The position numbers and the translations under genes are program-made. Below the pieces are notes generated by a model. It was not told the DNA's origin, searched no databases, and was given only the letters and a program-made list of their open reading frames with translations. DNA of 64,000 bases from Cerrena zonata (taxonomy: Eukaryota; Basidiomycota; Agaricomycetes; Polyporales; Cerrenaceae): positions 496,001-560,000 of the forward strand of contig JASBNA010000020.1 in the NCBI GenBank assembly GCA_038087015.1, given 5' to 3'. Shown piece by piece: positions 34,929 to 47,067 of this stretch. The number at the start of each line of letters is the position of its first letter. Position 1 is the first letter of the stretch.

Positions 34929-37387
34929 TCATAGAGTCATATCATCGTATTCATCATCTTCGTCCTCGTCTTCGGTGTCGCTGATGATTAGAATGTAGGA
35001 GTCTTCTGACGTTTTTGGCCAAGGTGCGGGTCGAGCGGGCTTGAGCACCGGCGAAGAGATGCTGACGTTCTTCATAGCATCATATGCCCTACCGAAAGCC
35101 GTTCAACTACAATACCTACACCTCCGACTCGACAGAACAAATCTTCTACTCACCGCGTACACTTGCGTATCTCGTTCATAATCGCGTCCTTTTCCGGCTT
35201 CGTAGTGGCCACCTTGTACTGCTCCATCAGTGACCCACTTTCAGCAATAAGTCGTCGCAACTCCTTTTCTCTAGCAGCGATGCTCGGCCGAACAGAGGGA
35301 GGGGGAGATGGTTTCTTGGTCGGGAGAGTGACGGTGGCGGTCTGGATGGTCTCTGAGATGAAAGACACAGCGAGAGCATCCAGATTGGAGGACGTCCTTC
35401 GCTACTGTACTCGTCACAGAGGCGACCGGCTTAGGAGGCAATGATGGATTCGAGGGAGAGTATTGGAAGCTTGCCGGTTCCGCATGCTGTCGACAATTCT
35501 TTGACGAAGAGCACTCTCCGTAGTCTGAGTATCCTTCACCACTTTAGGGGGAGAAGGTTCACTGAAGTCCACCGCTTGCTTCCCTGCGATCTCCTTCTTA
35601 GTTTGCGCGATATCTTCCTCTGACATTCTCTGTTTGGCCAGAAGGGCCTCCTTTTGGCCCACAGGCGCCTGTGCCGTCTTCTGTTCAGGTAGCTCTGAAG
35701 GAAGTGTTTTCACCACAGAAGTCAGAACGGGCGATGAAACTGCTGTTGAGGACGAGCTAGTCTGTGAGACATTCGAGGTATCACAAGTGAGTGTCGTGGA
35801 AGAGATGTCTGCCACATTAGTTATTGACGAGTGCGGTGGTAGAATCGAAGGCGCGTCGTAGCTGTCATCCAGGCCATCGTCAGAGCCAAGGTCCATAGAT
35901 TCCTCACCCGTTACGGAGAAGGTTATTGAGGTTGCAGAAGGGAGCGGTGGATTGATGGAGGTTGTAGCGGTGTCTATACGAAGTGATGGGTCAGGACGTG
36001 GAGGAAGAATGAAAGGGGTGGGTGTAGTCGGGGGCAGTGGCATGAGATGGACACCGTGTACAATCTTAGAGTTCGTACTCGACAAACTAGCATGTGACTT
36101 AGCGGGAGTTGCCTGCCAGGAGCTTTGACCTCCAGGCAGAGTAGTTTTCGGCTTCACTTTGTCCTTTCTCGGCACTGGCGGAGGCGGCACGACGATTTCG
36201 CCTTCCTCACCAATCTCACCTTCCTCGATTTCATGATACCACCACACACGAACGTGTTCCCTTCCATCACCAAGAGGTAATCTCGGGCTGCCCCACGCAG
36301 CCTGAGCCAGCTGCGGAGTCCTGAACTCGACCAATGTCTTCCCAGCTTTGACGTCGACCTCGATGCGAGGACCAGCAAGCTTGTCAAAAGACAAGGCCCA
36401 TTGTAACGCAAAATTCCGTGTGCGGAATTTCTTAGGTAACATGACCATAACGAGAGTACGAGACGGGTCAGGAAGAGGCGATATCAATTTTGTGAAGGAG
36501 GCTAGAGCGGCACCCTTGTTATCGGGGTCAGGATATGGCATCCCAATAATTCTCTTAGAAGGAACGTTTGTGGGTTGATGTGGCGGTACTGGTGCGGGTG
36601 GCGGGAGAGGTGGCGGAGGTGAAGGAGGTCGTGGCGGGAGATGAGTCGGGACAGGCAGAGGAGGCAAGTGCATCGGAGGGTGTGGGGGTAGATGAGAGAG
36701 AGGCATACCTAAAGTCCATGATGGAATTGTAAGGGGGGAACGCCATGGGGGGCGGGAAAGGCGGAGGAAATGAAAGGGGAACTGAGGTTGGCAAGGGCGG
36801 AAGATCTAGTTGACCGTAGTGGGAACCCATAGGAAGGGGTTTGGGAGGCAACGGCATGTATTCCGGAACAGGTGCAGAAGAACCCTGGACAAACTTTGGG
36901 CGTGAGGGTTGGTGAGCTTGAGTTTGCTGCGTCTTTGCCTTCTTTGATTTCTTGCCTTGAACGGGAGGCAGCACTCCCTCCATTCTCAGTCGTTTCTTCC
37001 TCGCCCGCTTACTCTCAGCAGGTGGGGGTGGAGGTAGGAGATTCGCATTCGAAATCACAGGTGGTTCGGGTTCGAATGACTCGCTCCGTTTGCGTTTCAA
37101 CGGCGCTGAGTAGATTTGGTATCGTTCTTCGTCTGGAAGAGATTACACCCCTGGGTTGCGTAAATCAAAAGTATGAGCTTACCTTCGTAGTAATCTCCGA
37201 GCTCGTAGTCCCGAATGTTCATGATGGGTTCCAGGTTTTCTTCCTCGTAGTAAGGGACATCGTCGAATCCGTCGTCAAATACAGCATCCGAGAGCCTGTC
37301 TTCGAGCTGCAGCTCGACATAGGCGTCGTCTTCATCATCTGAGATGACTATGGGTGAGCTATAAGAGCCCATATGGTTCCAATCCAT
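34929..37387 (-). CDS. RRM-like RNA-binding protein with Pro-rich and acidic regions
   Basis: Minus strand. Exon 1 (start 37387) encodes an acidic N-terminus with VISDDEDDAYVELQLEDRL. Exon 2 is basic and Pro-rich (KRARKKRLR, PPVQGKKSKKAK, many PPP). A region with RTLVMVMLPKKFRTRNFALQW, RIEVDVKAGKTLVEFRTPQLA and VRVWWY looks like an RRM (beta1 and beta3 strands). Long Ser/Thr/Pro-rich linkers and a helical segment, SIAAREKELRRLIAESGSL, follow. The last exon is acidic and ends with DDMTL. The frame change after the MDFR codons (about 36706-36710) needs either a 157-nt intron with a weak acceptor or an indel. Another frame change occurs near 35380-35470. Probable nuclear RNA-binding role (inference). 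It is divergent from NDUFS5. Confidence 0.65.
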
Positions 37388-37544
37388 CTGGAATATAAGT
37401 AAGTTGAACGTTGAGGATGACGGTCAAGCAAAACCCTCAACGACCCCTATTTATTCAGTGTTATTCCAGTTGTGACATTGTGACATAAGGTTACACCACG
37501 CCAAAGTGTGACTTACTCCCCACCAGCACTTGAAACAAACCACG
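37388..37544. promoter_or_regulatory. Bidirectional promoter region between RRM-like gene and NDUFS5
   Basis: Only 157 bp separate the two divergent ATGs, so both core promoters must lie here or overlap each other's 5' UTRs. Short direct T/G-rich tracts are present (TGTGACATTGTGACATAAGG). No clear TATA box was seen. Confidence 0.5.
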
Positions 37545-38085
37545 ATGGCAGTATGTCTTTCTCTTTTGAACACAGAGTTAAACAATAGTAATGGTTGATA
37601 TAGTCTGGATTTAGCTACACAGCAGGTATGAAAAATGCACTGCTACTCATGAAAGTCCAATGGTTTACATATTGTAGGAACACCACGGTGCTTTCCGTTC
37701 TGGCAAGAGTTCTCTAAGGTATGTAGTCTTATTGTTAGGTTCTTGATATGCTCAGTAATAGAATCTTGCAACCATACCCCATACTTGTGGCTCTACTAGT
37801 GCTATGCCTCGACTGACAACCCTGGACAATGCCGGGCACAAGCTGATGACTACCTAGAGTGTTTGCACCGTACACAAGAAGTACGTCTGGTTACATTTCA
37901 CAAAACCGACAGATACTGATTGAAGTTCTACATAGATCGCTCGTGCAAGGGCAATCAAGGCAGAGTTCGTCAAAAAGGCAGAACACCAAGCACACGAGGG
38001 ACGCAAGGCTGCCGACATTCTAGCCGACGGTGTCATTGTGGGGGTTGGACTGATACAACGAGGGAAGGAGGAATCAAAGTCATAA
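37545..38085 (+). CDS. NDUFS5: NADH:ubiquinone oxidoreductase subunit NDUFS5-like (twin CX9C)
   Basis: Five exons: 37545-37550, 37604-37625, 37678-37718, 37800-37880 and 37936-38085, giving 99 residues. The core is CFPFWQEFSKC followed by CRAQADDYLEC. Both pairs have nine residues between the cysteines, so this is a twin CX9C protein imported to the intermembrane space by Mia40. GTPRCFPFW and the position of the second pair (DYLECLHRTQE) match the complex I NDUFS5/15 kDa accessory subunit. A basic and acidic helical tail (EFVKKAEHQAHEGRK) ends with GLIQRGKEESKS. The start uses a 6-nt first exon, which is short but keeps all phases. Expected role: assembly or stability of the proximal arm of mitochondrial complex I. 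Confidence 0.85.
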
Positions 38086-39987
38086 TACTTGCAGTTAGGA
38101 CACCTTGTCTTCGTTCCTCTAATCACTTTCCCAGAACATTTAGATGATATCACTTCTTGCGTGAGCCCCGACAGTCACAGCCGAAGCTAACTCAAATTGT
38201 AAGCGGTATAATTGCTTTCATTGACTTTAGAAACAGATTCCGCGATTTAAACTAGTGCTGTTATGGACCAACCGTCGTTCTGGTTCATTGCCCGAGTCGT
38301 GTACCTCATCTTCCTCCGGGTAGAATTGGAGGTAGTCTTGCACGTCAAACGAGGGTAGTTATAAACACCCAGGCCCGCAGCATCGCGACAGTCACCGAAA
38401 CAAGTATCATGTGCGGTAGATAACCAGCACCTCACGCTATCATCTAGAGAACGACGCAACAAGTTTGATGGAACCTTTTCTTGACTGTCCCCCACCACGA
38501 TGTTCCATAGGTCTGAAGCTCCAAACATCGTTAGGTAGGCTCAAAGCCATATTTGGCGTTATTCCAGGGTCACCTACAATTTGTGGAGCTTCCTCACGAG
38601 CACTCCAACTTCTCCGGGTTCAAATGACAATATCCGCTACTCAATATTTGGTTCATACTACGCCGACTTGCTTGTCCTATGTACCTTGGGACTCATACAG
38701 TCACATTCATCTGATTTTTTAATCTGTCTGGACTTCTTTCAATTTCTACGCCATTTGTTACAATTTCGAGCCTGGTTTACTATAGCCGTCGTTCTCAAGA
38801 GTGCTGAACCGCACAATCAATATCATACGAAGGCGAGCAGCCTAAATCACTTTTTTGACCCCCCCGCAAAGTAAGTAAAGGGTCCCCATGTACAGCTGAA
38901 GGGGCAGAATCACGAAAGTCGGAGTAGATCTCAATCTCACTAACCACACACCTGAGCAGGTCTTCGATCCATCCAAACCCACGCGACATTCAGGTCGACG
39001 ACCATTACTCTTCCAACTTCTCTCCTTGGCCGCCATCGTTTCGCTCTGAATCTAGGAGTCATCGTCCCCACCCCCGAGCAAGCTTGCTCGCTACGCCAAA
39101 GTGACGGACAAGAACATTTGTCGACACCTTGTCAAGGGAAAATGCACACTCGCCGTTACAGACAGTCTCAGCCTCATTTTGGTCCCTGCACTCGACACCT
39201 ACCCAGGGAACTCGCAGGTGCTGTGGGGATGTACAGGTCAAGAGATGAAGGAACCCAATTCAGTTCCATGCAGCTTCGATAGGGGAGGCAGTTTAAGAAG
39301 TGCGACTGTCAGAATGATAATTGTGTGGTGACCGACGGCGATGTGCTGCTGCGAATTCGATCATCCCTGATTCTCTTATATCCTGGGAGAATAATCCGGG
39401 TAAGCACTTCTAATTCAACCGAACTTTTTGACCATGACATACGGGTAATACGTACTCGTGAGCTAGGGACCTTTATGACACCTTATAACAATGGTTGTCT
39501 TTTGTAGTTATACTAGAGCTAGCTGGAGGTACATAGTCGTTATTAGATGATTATTGGCACTGTTCAGTGGTCGGTCTGGCATGCAGGATGGGATGAACCA
39601 AAGTGAAATTTATTTACAAGGTAAGGTTGAGAAAAACATACTCGGGGTTGCTCCCCGACTGCCCGCGGCCGACAAGCAGGTTCTTATGCCAATGGAGATA
39701 GACTCAACCGACTCCCTCTCGGGAAGATCGTTGTTCCAATCATAGAGCACAGAAGCCCGGTTTTTACGGACTGCAAAACATGGCATTTGCATGAATGACT
39801 ATATTCTTCCGAAGTCCCGCGCCGCGTAAGCAAAAGTGAACTTTCGGCACATTGGCTTCCATTCGAAGTATGTATAAAATACAATACTCAACTCCAAATT
39901 TGCCAAACTCGCCCTCCGAACTCAAAGTTGCACATTCCAAGCTTCACGCTGCGTGTCTGGGACTACCCAGTATACCCCCATCCTACG
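38086..39987. other. Gene-poor spacer
   Basis: About 1.9 kb between NDUFS5 and the dienelactone hydrolase. Short frames only, on both strands, without motif or consistent splicing. No RNA gene was recognised. Confidence 0.4.
39873..39879 (+). promoter_or_regulatory. TATA box candidate for the dienelactone hydrolase gene
   Basis: TATAAAA at 39873-39879, about 110 bp upstream of the ATG at 39988, followed by a C/T-rich leader. It is a plausible core promoter. Confidence 0.35.
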
Positions 39988-40824
39988 ATGTCCTGTCCAG
40001 ACTGTGTGAGCGGTTCGATTCACGAAGGAACCCCTAAAGGCAAAGTAATCACTTTTGCAAACCTGCCTACTTATGCCACCGGCGACGAGAGTGCCAACAA
40101 AGTTATCGTCATTGGGTGTGACATTTTCGGATGGAATTTCGTCAATTCGAGGTTGCTTGCGGACGAATACGCCGCTAGGGGCTTCCGAGTGTTGCTGCCA
40201 GATCTCTTCGACGGTACGTGCTTCATAACCAGCTGCTAGATTTCAGTTGCTTACGCTGGGTTATGCACAGGATACGAGCTCCCCCAGTGGACACTTTCAT
40301 CCAGGGACCCAGTCAACGACACCCCTTCATTCTTCCAGCGGGTGATCGCACGACCCTTCTCGCTCGGTGTATTGGTTCCTTTCGTCCTACGAAACCCACA
40401 CGCCACACAAACCGCCAAGTTCTCTGGCATCGTTAAGCAACTCCGACAAGATAACCCGAGCGTGAAGATCGGTTTGGTCGGATTCTGCTGGGGAGGTCGT
40501 TACGCCATTACGTCCAACTCTGAATTCGACGCGACCGTCGCCGCCCATCCCAGCCTTGTCAGTTTCCCAAGCGAGTTGAACAAGATCACGAAACCTATCA
40601 GTTTTGCTTTGGCGGAGACAGACCCTGACTACAACGAGGCCCGAGGGATAGAGACTGAGAAGAAGCTGAAGGCGAGGGGGTTCACGGACTTCGAAGTCGT
40701 GGTCTACCGTGGTGTTAAGCATGGCTGGACACTTAGGTGCAACATGGCGGATCAGGAGAAGAAAGAAGCTAGAGACAAGGCGTTGGAGCAGGTCGTGTCA
40801 TGGTTTGAAAAATACCTCTCTTAA
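39988..40824 (+). CDS. Dienelactone hydrolase family protein
   Basis: Two exons, 39988-40213 and 40271-40824, give 259 residues. It starts MSCPDCVSGSIHEGTPKGK, a typical fungal dienelactone hydrolase N-terminus. Landmarks: VIVIGCDIFGW, FRVLLPDLFDG at the exon junction, IGLVGFCWGGRYA with the Cys nucleophile in G-x-C-x-G-G, AETDPDY with the catalytic Asp, and VKHGWT with the catalytic His. The alpha/beta hydrolase uses a Cys-His-Asp triad. Members hydrolyse lactones or other esters, often in aromatic ring catabolism; the substrate here is not determinable. The gene converges with the sorting nexin gene, leaving only about 100 bp between stops. Confidence 0.93.
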
Positions 40825-40923
40825 ATACATAGGAAATTGTACATGATTGGTACACGTTATGATTTCATGATCTAAAGATAGCAATGCGGGTATATCAAAA
40901 ATATCGGAAAAATGTCTAGTAGA

Positions 40924-43561
40924 TCACCAAAACTTGCCAAAAACACTCTGTCGAGTCGGAGAGCCCAACAACATCCCGACACCTTCCTGAATGGCTACAC
41001 TGACCGGACGCATGGGTGCAGAGTCAAATACATGAGGACAAGGTTGAGATAGAGGTGTTGGATCCAGACGAGGATGCTCCAGCTCCCTCTCGTACATCGA
41101 AGGTTGTCTCGAACTCCCTCCTAGTTGCTCATATTGAGGACTGTCGAATGTCCGGCGGGCGGTTTTTAGCCTTGTAACCACCTACAAGTCAAACAAATGT
41201 AAGAAAACAGAAATACATCGCTCGATAATGATTAAAAAAATGTACCTGTTCGTAGAACGCAATTTCGTCGTCAAGGATATCTGTAGTCAAACCGCGGAAG
41301 TCTTCGTTCTTTTGGACATGATAGGTATCGATCTCCGCCATGGTCGTATTCAATACAGTCTCACACCGAGCCGCCATGTCTTCGTTCTCCTAGAGAAGTG
41401 GTTCTATAAATGCGTCCTGGACACATGAGACACATTGAACCTACAGTGCCTGCATTGACAGCCTCGTTGTATCGGGCCAGCGTAGATTTATGAGTCTCAA
41501 CAACACCCTTGAAGGGAGTTAGCATCATGCTCAATACCAAGTAACGGTGGTACATACAGCATATTGAGTAGCAGGGTGTGCCACACTCTTGAGTCCTTCG
41601 TGAGTTACTAGCTGAGTAGAGCGCGCCTGTGAAAAGAGTCAGAGAGCATTGCAATAAATTCTAGAAAATACCTTACGTGGTTCTCATAAAGGTCGGCAAT
41701 ATTCTGGAGTACTTCGGCAGTCTTCTGCATACCCTTGGTCAACCTCAAACAGTCTACCAATCCTCATTCAGGATTACAACATATAGAAGCGGGGAAAGAA
41801 AACCTACCATCGCAACCATCTCTCCAGCACCATGCGCCTTCTGCGTTCATATGTCCTTTCGGCTTGTTCTCATCTCCTTCGTCATCTTCGTTGATGCCTG
41901 TTGTAGGGGCAGAGGCGAGTGGCTTCGAAGTGATCAGGGAGAGAAGTGAATATGACAGTAGTCGTTGTGCCTTAGACATTTCTACAAACCAAAAAAATGA
42001 GACTGTATTCTCTGACGGAAGGAAAAAACTCCTACCAACGCTAGCTTGACGTATTGATCCATAAACGTTCCGCAGTCCCTGTACGCCTCTTCCTACAGCT
42101 TTAGCATGAGTTACAAACCGGTCGATGGTCACATTGGCATCGTCAGTATCAATATTGAACGCCGGGTGGTAGACATTGGCATAGAAAGAGGGCCCGGCTG
42201 GGGGCAATGATAAGTATAACGGATACTGCTTCTGCCATTCCTGCGGCGAAATGTGAGATATACGACAGATCAACATAGTGAAGGTCAAAACGCACTGCAT
42301 CATTCTCGCAACCAAGGAAGAAAGTCAGAACCTCTGCATACCGAGCAACAGGGTGTCGCACTATACGGCTGAGATATCTTTCCAAATCCCCTCTTCGAGC
42401 TTCGACAAAGTCGTCGCTGAATCGACCGGCATATTGCTTCTCAGGAAGCGGAGGGAGAGAAATCCCAGGTAGTCGTCGGCTTAGGGCGGTGTGTAGAACA
42501 ACAAAGTGAGAGAATCGACGATGGACGGTTATCCTCACTGGAGAACTCGGAGGATCAAACTCCTCTTCGTCGTTCCCTCCCGAGTCGAATAACGATGTTA
42601 CGGAGAAGACGGTGTAGGCACCGGTAAGTATGGATGTTCGTTTGGAAGGAGAATGGACCAGAATCCGAAAGGTGGCAGTTTGGACCTCCAAGTCGGTCCA
42701 GGCTCAACAAAGTGTCGATCCGCTTCCCCCAACTTGACTACGGGTTCTTTCGATTCCTGACCTGATCGAAGAGGTTGTACTATCACGAGCATGTGCAGAC
42801 ACCGCAGGTATCTCTTCTCCAGAACCTTGCAGAACAAACTCTTCTGCTCCACTTGTAACGAAGTTGGAAAAACGATTGAGAGACCTCCCTCCAAGCAGAC
42901 TTCGTCTGAAGCTCGGAAACCATTCCCCCGTATTCTGAGGTACAAGTGGACGGGGTTGTGGTGAGTGAGAAGGGGATCCTCTTGGAGTGACCGATGAATC
43001 TGAGGCTTCCCTCCGACTCTTCATGCGACTATGCGACGGAGGAAGCTCGAGATCAGGAGCTTGGGCAAAGTCAGAGGTGAACTAGAATTTCCATTGTAAT
43101 AGGGCTCGAGTTAGCAGTACTTCATTTGAATGGAAGGTCCTTCGTACAGTATAATAGCTCTTTGGTAACAACCCAATCTCCCGTCTCTCTTCAGAATACC
43201 ATCTGACCAAACTCCACCCATCGCCAACCTCCTCCTTCAACACTTCTAGGTCATCGCCAGCCTGAACGGCTGTGAGTTCACGAAACTCGGCCTTGCCTTC
43301 AAAGTTGAACAGAGCTCGTGCAGTCCTACCGGTGACGCTTTCTAGTCCAGAATCATCATCAGCCTGGTCTGCTTCATCGTCTGAGGCTTCGTCGTCCGAG
43401 AGTGAGTTGATGTTCGTGCTGATATGGCTATGTCTGGCTTCTGTCCAAGCTGAAGATGCATTCAAACCTGCATCGAATTCCGGTTCCTTGGGGTTAGAGC
43501 TTGACAGTAACGAGAGAGCGTTTAGGAAAGCAGTTAGAGATGAAAGTGGTGGTTTCGACAT
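40924..43561 (-). CDS. Sorting nexin with SH3, PX and BAR-like regions
   Basis: Multi-exon gene on the minus strand with about eight exons, starting at the ATG 43559-43561. An SH3 domain lies at residues ~79-138 (TARALFNFEGKAEFRELTAV, then GDGWSLVRWYS and GLLPKSYYT). A PX domain follows after a Ser/Pro/Arg-rich linker: FRILVHSPSKRT, YTVFSVTSLF, ITVHRRFSHFVVLHTAL, the Pro-rich loop LPGISLPPLPEK, and DFVEARRGDLERYLSRIVRHP, with basic residues for phosphoinositide binding. The C-terminal half is helical and fits a BAR dimerisation region. This architecture is that of SNX9-like or yeast endosomal nexins, acting in membrane remodelling at endosomes or plasma membrane. The C-terminal end is at 40924-40926. 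Confidence 0.85.
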
Positions 43562-43882
43562 CGGGTATCAGTAGAGGAACTTAAAACCATGTAAGTTAAT
43601 AGATCAAGAACAAGTGTAGCAACATGCCGAGGAGAAGCTTAGTTCATGGTGGTAAGAACATAAACGAAAGATCATGGAAGAGGGGATTCATGCTTCCAGG
43701 CAATATAATTACTGTAATAATGAATACAGACCCGAACCACAAGATACCATTTTTGGTATCCACAGGGTATTCGGGCGGAGTTGTTCGACAAACACATTGT
43801 ATATATTTGAATACCATACATTGAGAACTATGATGAGTGATAGAATCGAGTACAACTTTATACATTCGATGCTTACGTTCTT

Positions 43883-45064
43883 CTAAGCAACTTGAAGTCC
43901 AATACCAGGAAAACCCAAACTTCCCCATCCAGTCCACTCGGGCGAGCAGACACGGAAAGGAGTAACCTTCTCGATTTCGTGAAGCTCGTTAATCTCTTCC
44001 TCAGAGAGATCAACAAGTTTAGGCGTTCGCAATAATACGCTCAGGAGTGACAGATTTGGTCAATACTAAATATCCAATCAATATAACCTCGAGAATGCGA
44101 GGCAGCATGGGAAATAGTGTATCATACCTGTAACTCCAGGCTTGTTCGCTTGAAGAGATATCAGAATATTAGAGGCGGTGGCTCCGTGTTTCGTTGCGAT
44201 CTTATCAACAACAGGATGTGTCAATAGCGGCGAATCGCTCGACCCCAGAGGTGAGTAAGCAGTGACGACGATGCCTTTGTCGAGACAATATTTAACGAGA
44301 TCCTCTTGAACACACCCGCTACATCGCGCAACGAGAAATTTTGAGCTGAGCACGCGAAATAACATGTAAAATAATGACATACGGGTGCAACTCGAGCTGG
44401 TTTACCGCAGGGATAACAGTGGCTTCCTTCAAAAGTTTCTCGAAAAACTCCACGGAGACGTTTGAAACCCCAATTGCCTTGACCTTATTAGGATGGTCTT
44501 TGTAGACCTTCTCCATAGCTTTCCAGGTGTCGATCCAATTAATGGACTTATCAGCCTTGCCATCACTTGTCATCGGAGCGGGCCAATGCATAAGCCCTAC
44601 AGTTCATGAGCTAGTAGGCCATCGATAACACGGACGTACATACATAAATCAAGATAAGTGGTGTCAAGAGCTTTAAGCGAAGACTCGAGAGCCTCCAGCG
44701 GGCTCTTGTGGCTGGTGTTGCTCAGTTTCGTTACAAGAAAGATCTCTTCTCTTGGTACGCCTGATGCCTTGATACCAGTCCCGACTTCCTTTTCATTGCC
44801 TTAAAGTACAAGAGCTAATGAGTCGTATCGTTCTGACGAGCTAGGTGTCGCATACGATAGGCAGTAGCAGTATCGATATGTCGGTAACCGTTTCGAAGGG
44901 CAACCTCGACTGCCCTCTCGACTGCCCCGGGTTTCGATTGCCATGTACCTTACACAAAGTAATAGATAAGAAAAAGTCTCGTTCACGATATGAACAAACT
45001 CACCGAAACCAAGGGTAGGTATCAATGCACCGGTGTTCAGTTTCTCGAATTGAGATACTACCAT
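43883..45064 (-). CDS. Aldo/keto reductase
   Basis: Multi-exon gene on the minus strand, start at 45062-45064 ([21 protein letters not shown]). Landmarks: [19 protein letters not shown] with the catalytic Asp and Tyr, FLVTKLSN with the Lys, YLMHWPAPM with the His, [26 protein letters not shown], and [12 protein letters not shown]. The stop is at 43883-43885, after [10 protein letters not shown]. It resembles glycerol dehydrogenase or aldehyde reductase-type AKRs and should use NADPH. It is only distantly similar to the AKR at 478-1835 and has a different intron pattern. The first intron follows GFG, as in the other copy. Confidence 0.9.
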
Positions 45065-47067
45065 TGTAAAGGTTTGGCGTTGTGAAGGTGCGATTAAAGA
45101 GAAGGAAAGATGGTATCGTCCTCCTCCATAGAACAATAGTTATTATTAGAGTTAACATACACGGAAAATACTCGGTGAAGCCTGCAAGATTGTATTGGGC
45201 ATTTCATTCTCAGACTCGTAGATATCTAACACACCTTGTATTCAAGGGGAACGATGGCCCTATAGAGAATACAGGGTCACATGGATTACTAGGAGCGCAG
45301 GATAGTTCCTAAGTATAACTCTGACAGCAATGATTAGTACGTTCAGTATAGGTTAATCCTTGAATTGTCTATCATAGACTTACACCCCGGCAGCTGGTTG
45401 AGTGTCTGTGAGAAGCTCCAAGTTGCCGGCTATTCAACGCTTTGGAACGCCGAACGTAGTTTCCTAATCCGTCAAGCGTGCTTGGTCCGTGCGCTTTCCG
45501 ACATTCGTATATAACCCAGCGTCGGACATTCTTGTTTCTTTACCACTCTGGCCTTTTGGCTTAGATCAAGTGTAGTATCTGTTCTTAATAGTTTAACCAC
45601 TATTATGGGGGCACCGCCCCCATTATTGGTTATCTAATTTTTGCCGCCCTTGATTACCTGCTCTGCTTGCAACAGGTAGTCGCGATGACCTTGCTACTGC
45701 AGTATCGGCTTGTGTTGTCGGGGGATTCACTCACTCTTTTTGTGGAACTACTTTTACTTGTCAGTTGGCAATATATGGAGTTTCTCAAATGGTTTGAGGA
45801 TGTCTGTGGTCTATTTTACTCTGAAGTTGGTTTATTGCATTGTTCAGTGCCTTGTAATGCCAGCCTGTTTATTACTTCCTCATCTCCATCTGGGTCCAGG
45901 ACAATGACTATCCAGATGGACATGCAGTCAATTGAACTTACCGGTGTCTTCTCTATGTCAATGTCTTCATCGACGAGTGATCGTCTAGACAGGACTAACA
46001 TCAGCTTCATAGCTCAATCTCAGAGTTTGCGCTACAACAGCAAGGATATCCAGCAACACTCCTCTCACCAATGGACTACAACAGTCTTACACAACTTATC
46101 TGCGGAAACCAGAATCTAGATTGAAAGCTTACGCCGATCCCCACGTACCCAGCGTGTCCCTAGGGAGAGACCCTTCTGTCGTGCAGTCGATGAAGAGGCC
46201 CATAACTTGCAACTGTCTATTGCCCAACCGCGCTACACACAGGGTACTGCTTTCCACCCTAGGAAAGTATGTACATGACGTCTTCGCACTCTGCGAGACA
46301 ATGCCTGTACTCCCAGTTGTGAGCGATGTGGGATGAGGGGCCGTGGACTAGATATAAACAAGCAGCCCCATTCGGGGATTCTATACGATGAGAGCACCGC
46401 TTACGGTCTCTTGGTCAATGGTGAGTAATGTCAGCCAAGTGGAGAATTGCTACTGATGCTATATTGGTGACCTCTGTTACGCTCTAGTCGGGAAATTAAC
46501 CATTAACCTGCAACTGCGGGGCGAGGGGTGTCATGAATACAAACATGCAAGACTAGGCATTGTTTTGACCCGCAGGATTGTCTCGCTAGTCGGTGTCAGA
46601 TGGTCAGTAGTTGTTGTGGTGTATACCTTCTCTCCATAACTGATTCCTTCACTGGGTTTGCAGCGACAGAGTTTTTGGTGCGCCAACAACAAATACTACC
46701 CGTCCTCGTTTCATTACGAATGCAAAGTATTGACAATTGCAGTACCAGAGAGACCGCCAGCCTAATGCGTTATCCTTGCATCAGTAAAAGCGAGTTTTTA
46801 AGGCCGTGAACCTCCATATTATTTTCATATTAATCAGGGGCTTCTGCAATGAGATTTCTAATGTTTTGCAACTTTCGAAATCCATAAACACCTTTCTCCT
46901 TCTGTTTGGAGCCTCAGACATTTGACGTTGTTAACATCGTAAACCTCGATACAAATGTTAACTAACTGTGGGATACTGAAACTGAAAACACGTTTCCTTT
47001 GTGACCCAAACCCACAAGGAATCGGATATTGTCTTTCTCTAACTGACCATCACATAGGATTTTGAAC
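45065..47067. other. Spacer with unassigned frame and a perfect GC-rich palindrome
   Basis: About 2 kb. A frame of 150 codons starts near 45667 but shows no motif, and the rest is short frames. A perfect hairpin, ATGGGGGC-ACC-GCCCCCAT, lies at 45605-45623. The region could contain a decayed transposon, but I could find neither terminal repeats nor a transposase motif. Confidence 0.35.

Noticed and set aside
35400..35440. A 21-nt intron that would fix the second frame break in the RRM-like gene
   Set aside because: Too short for a spliceosomal intron; indels are more likely.
45667..46119. 150-codon plus-strand frame
   Set aside because: No recognisable motif, no splice partners, composition like translated spacer.
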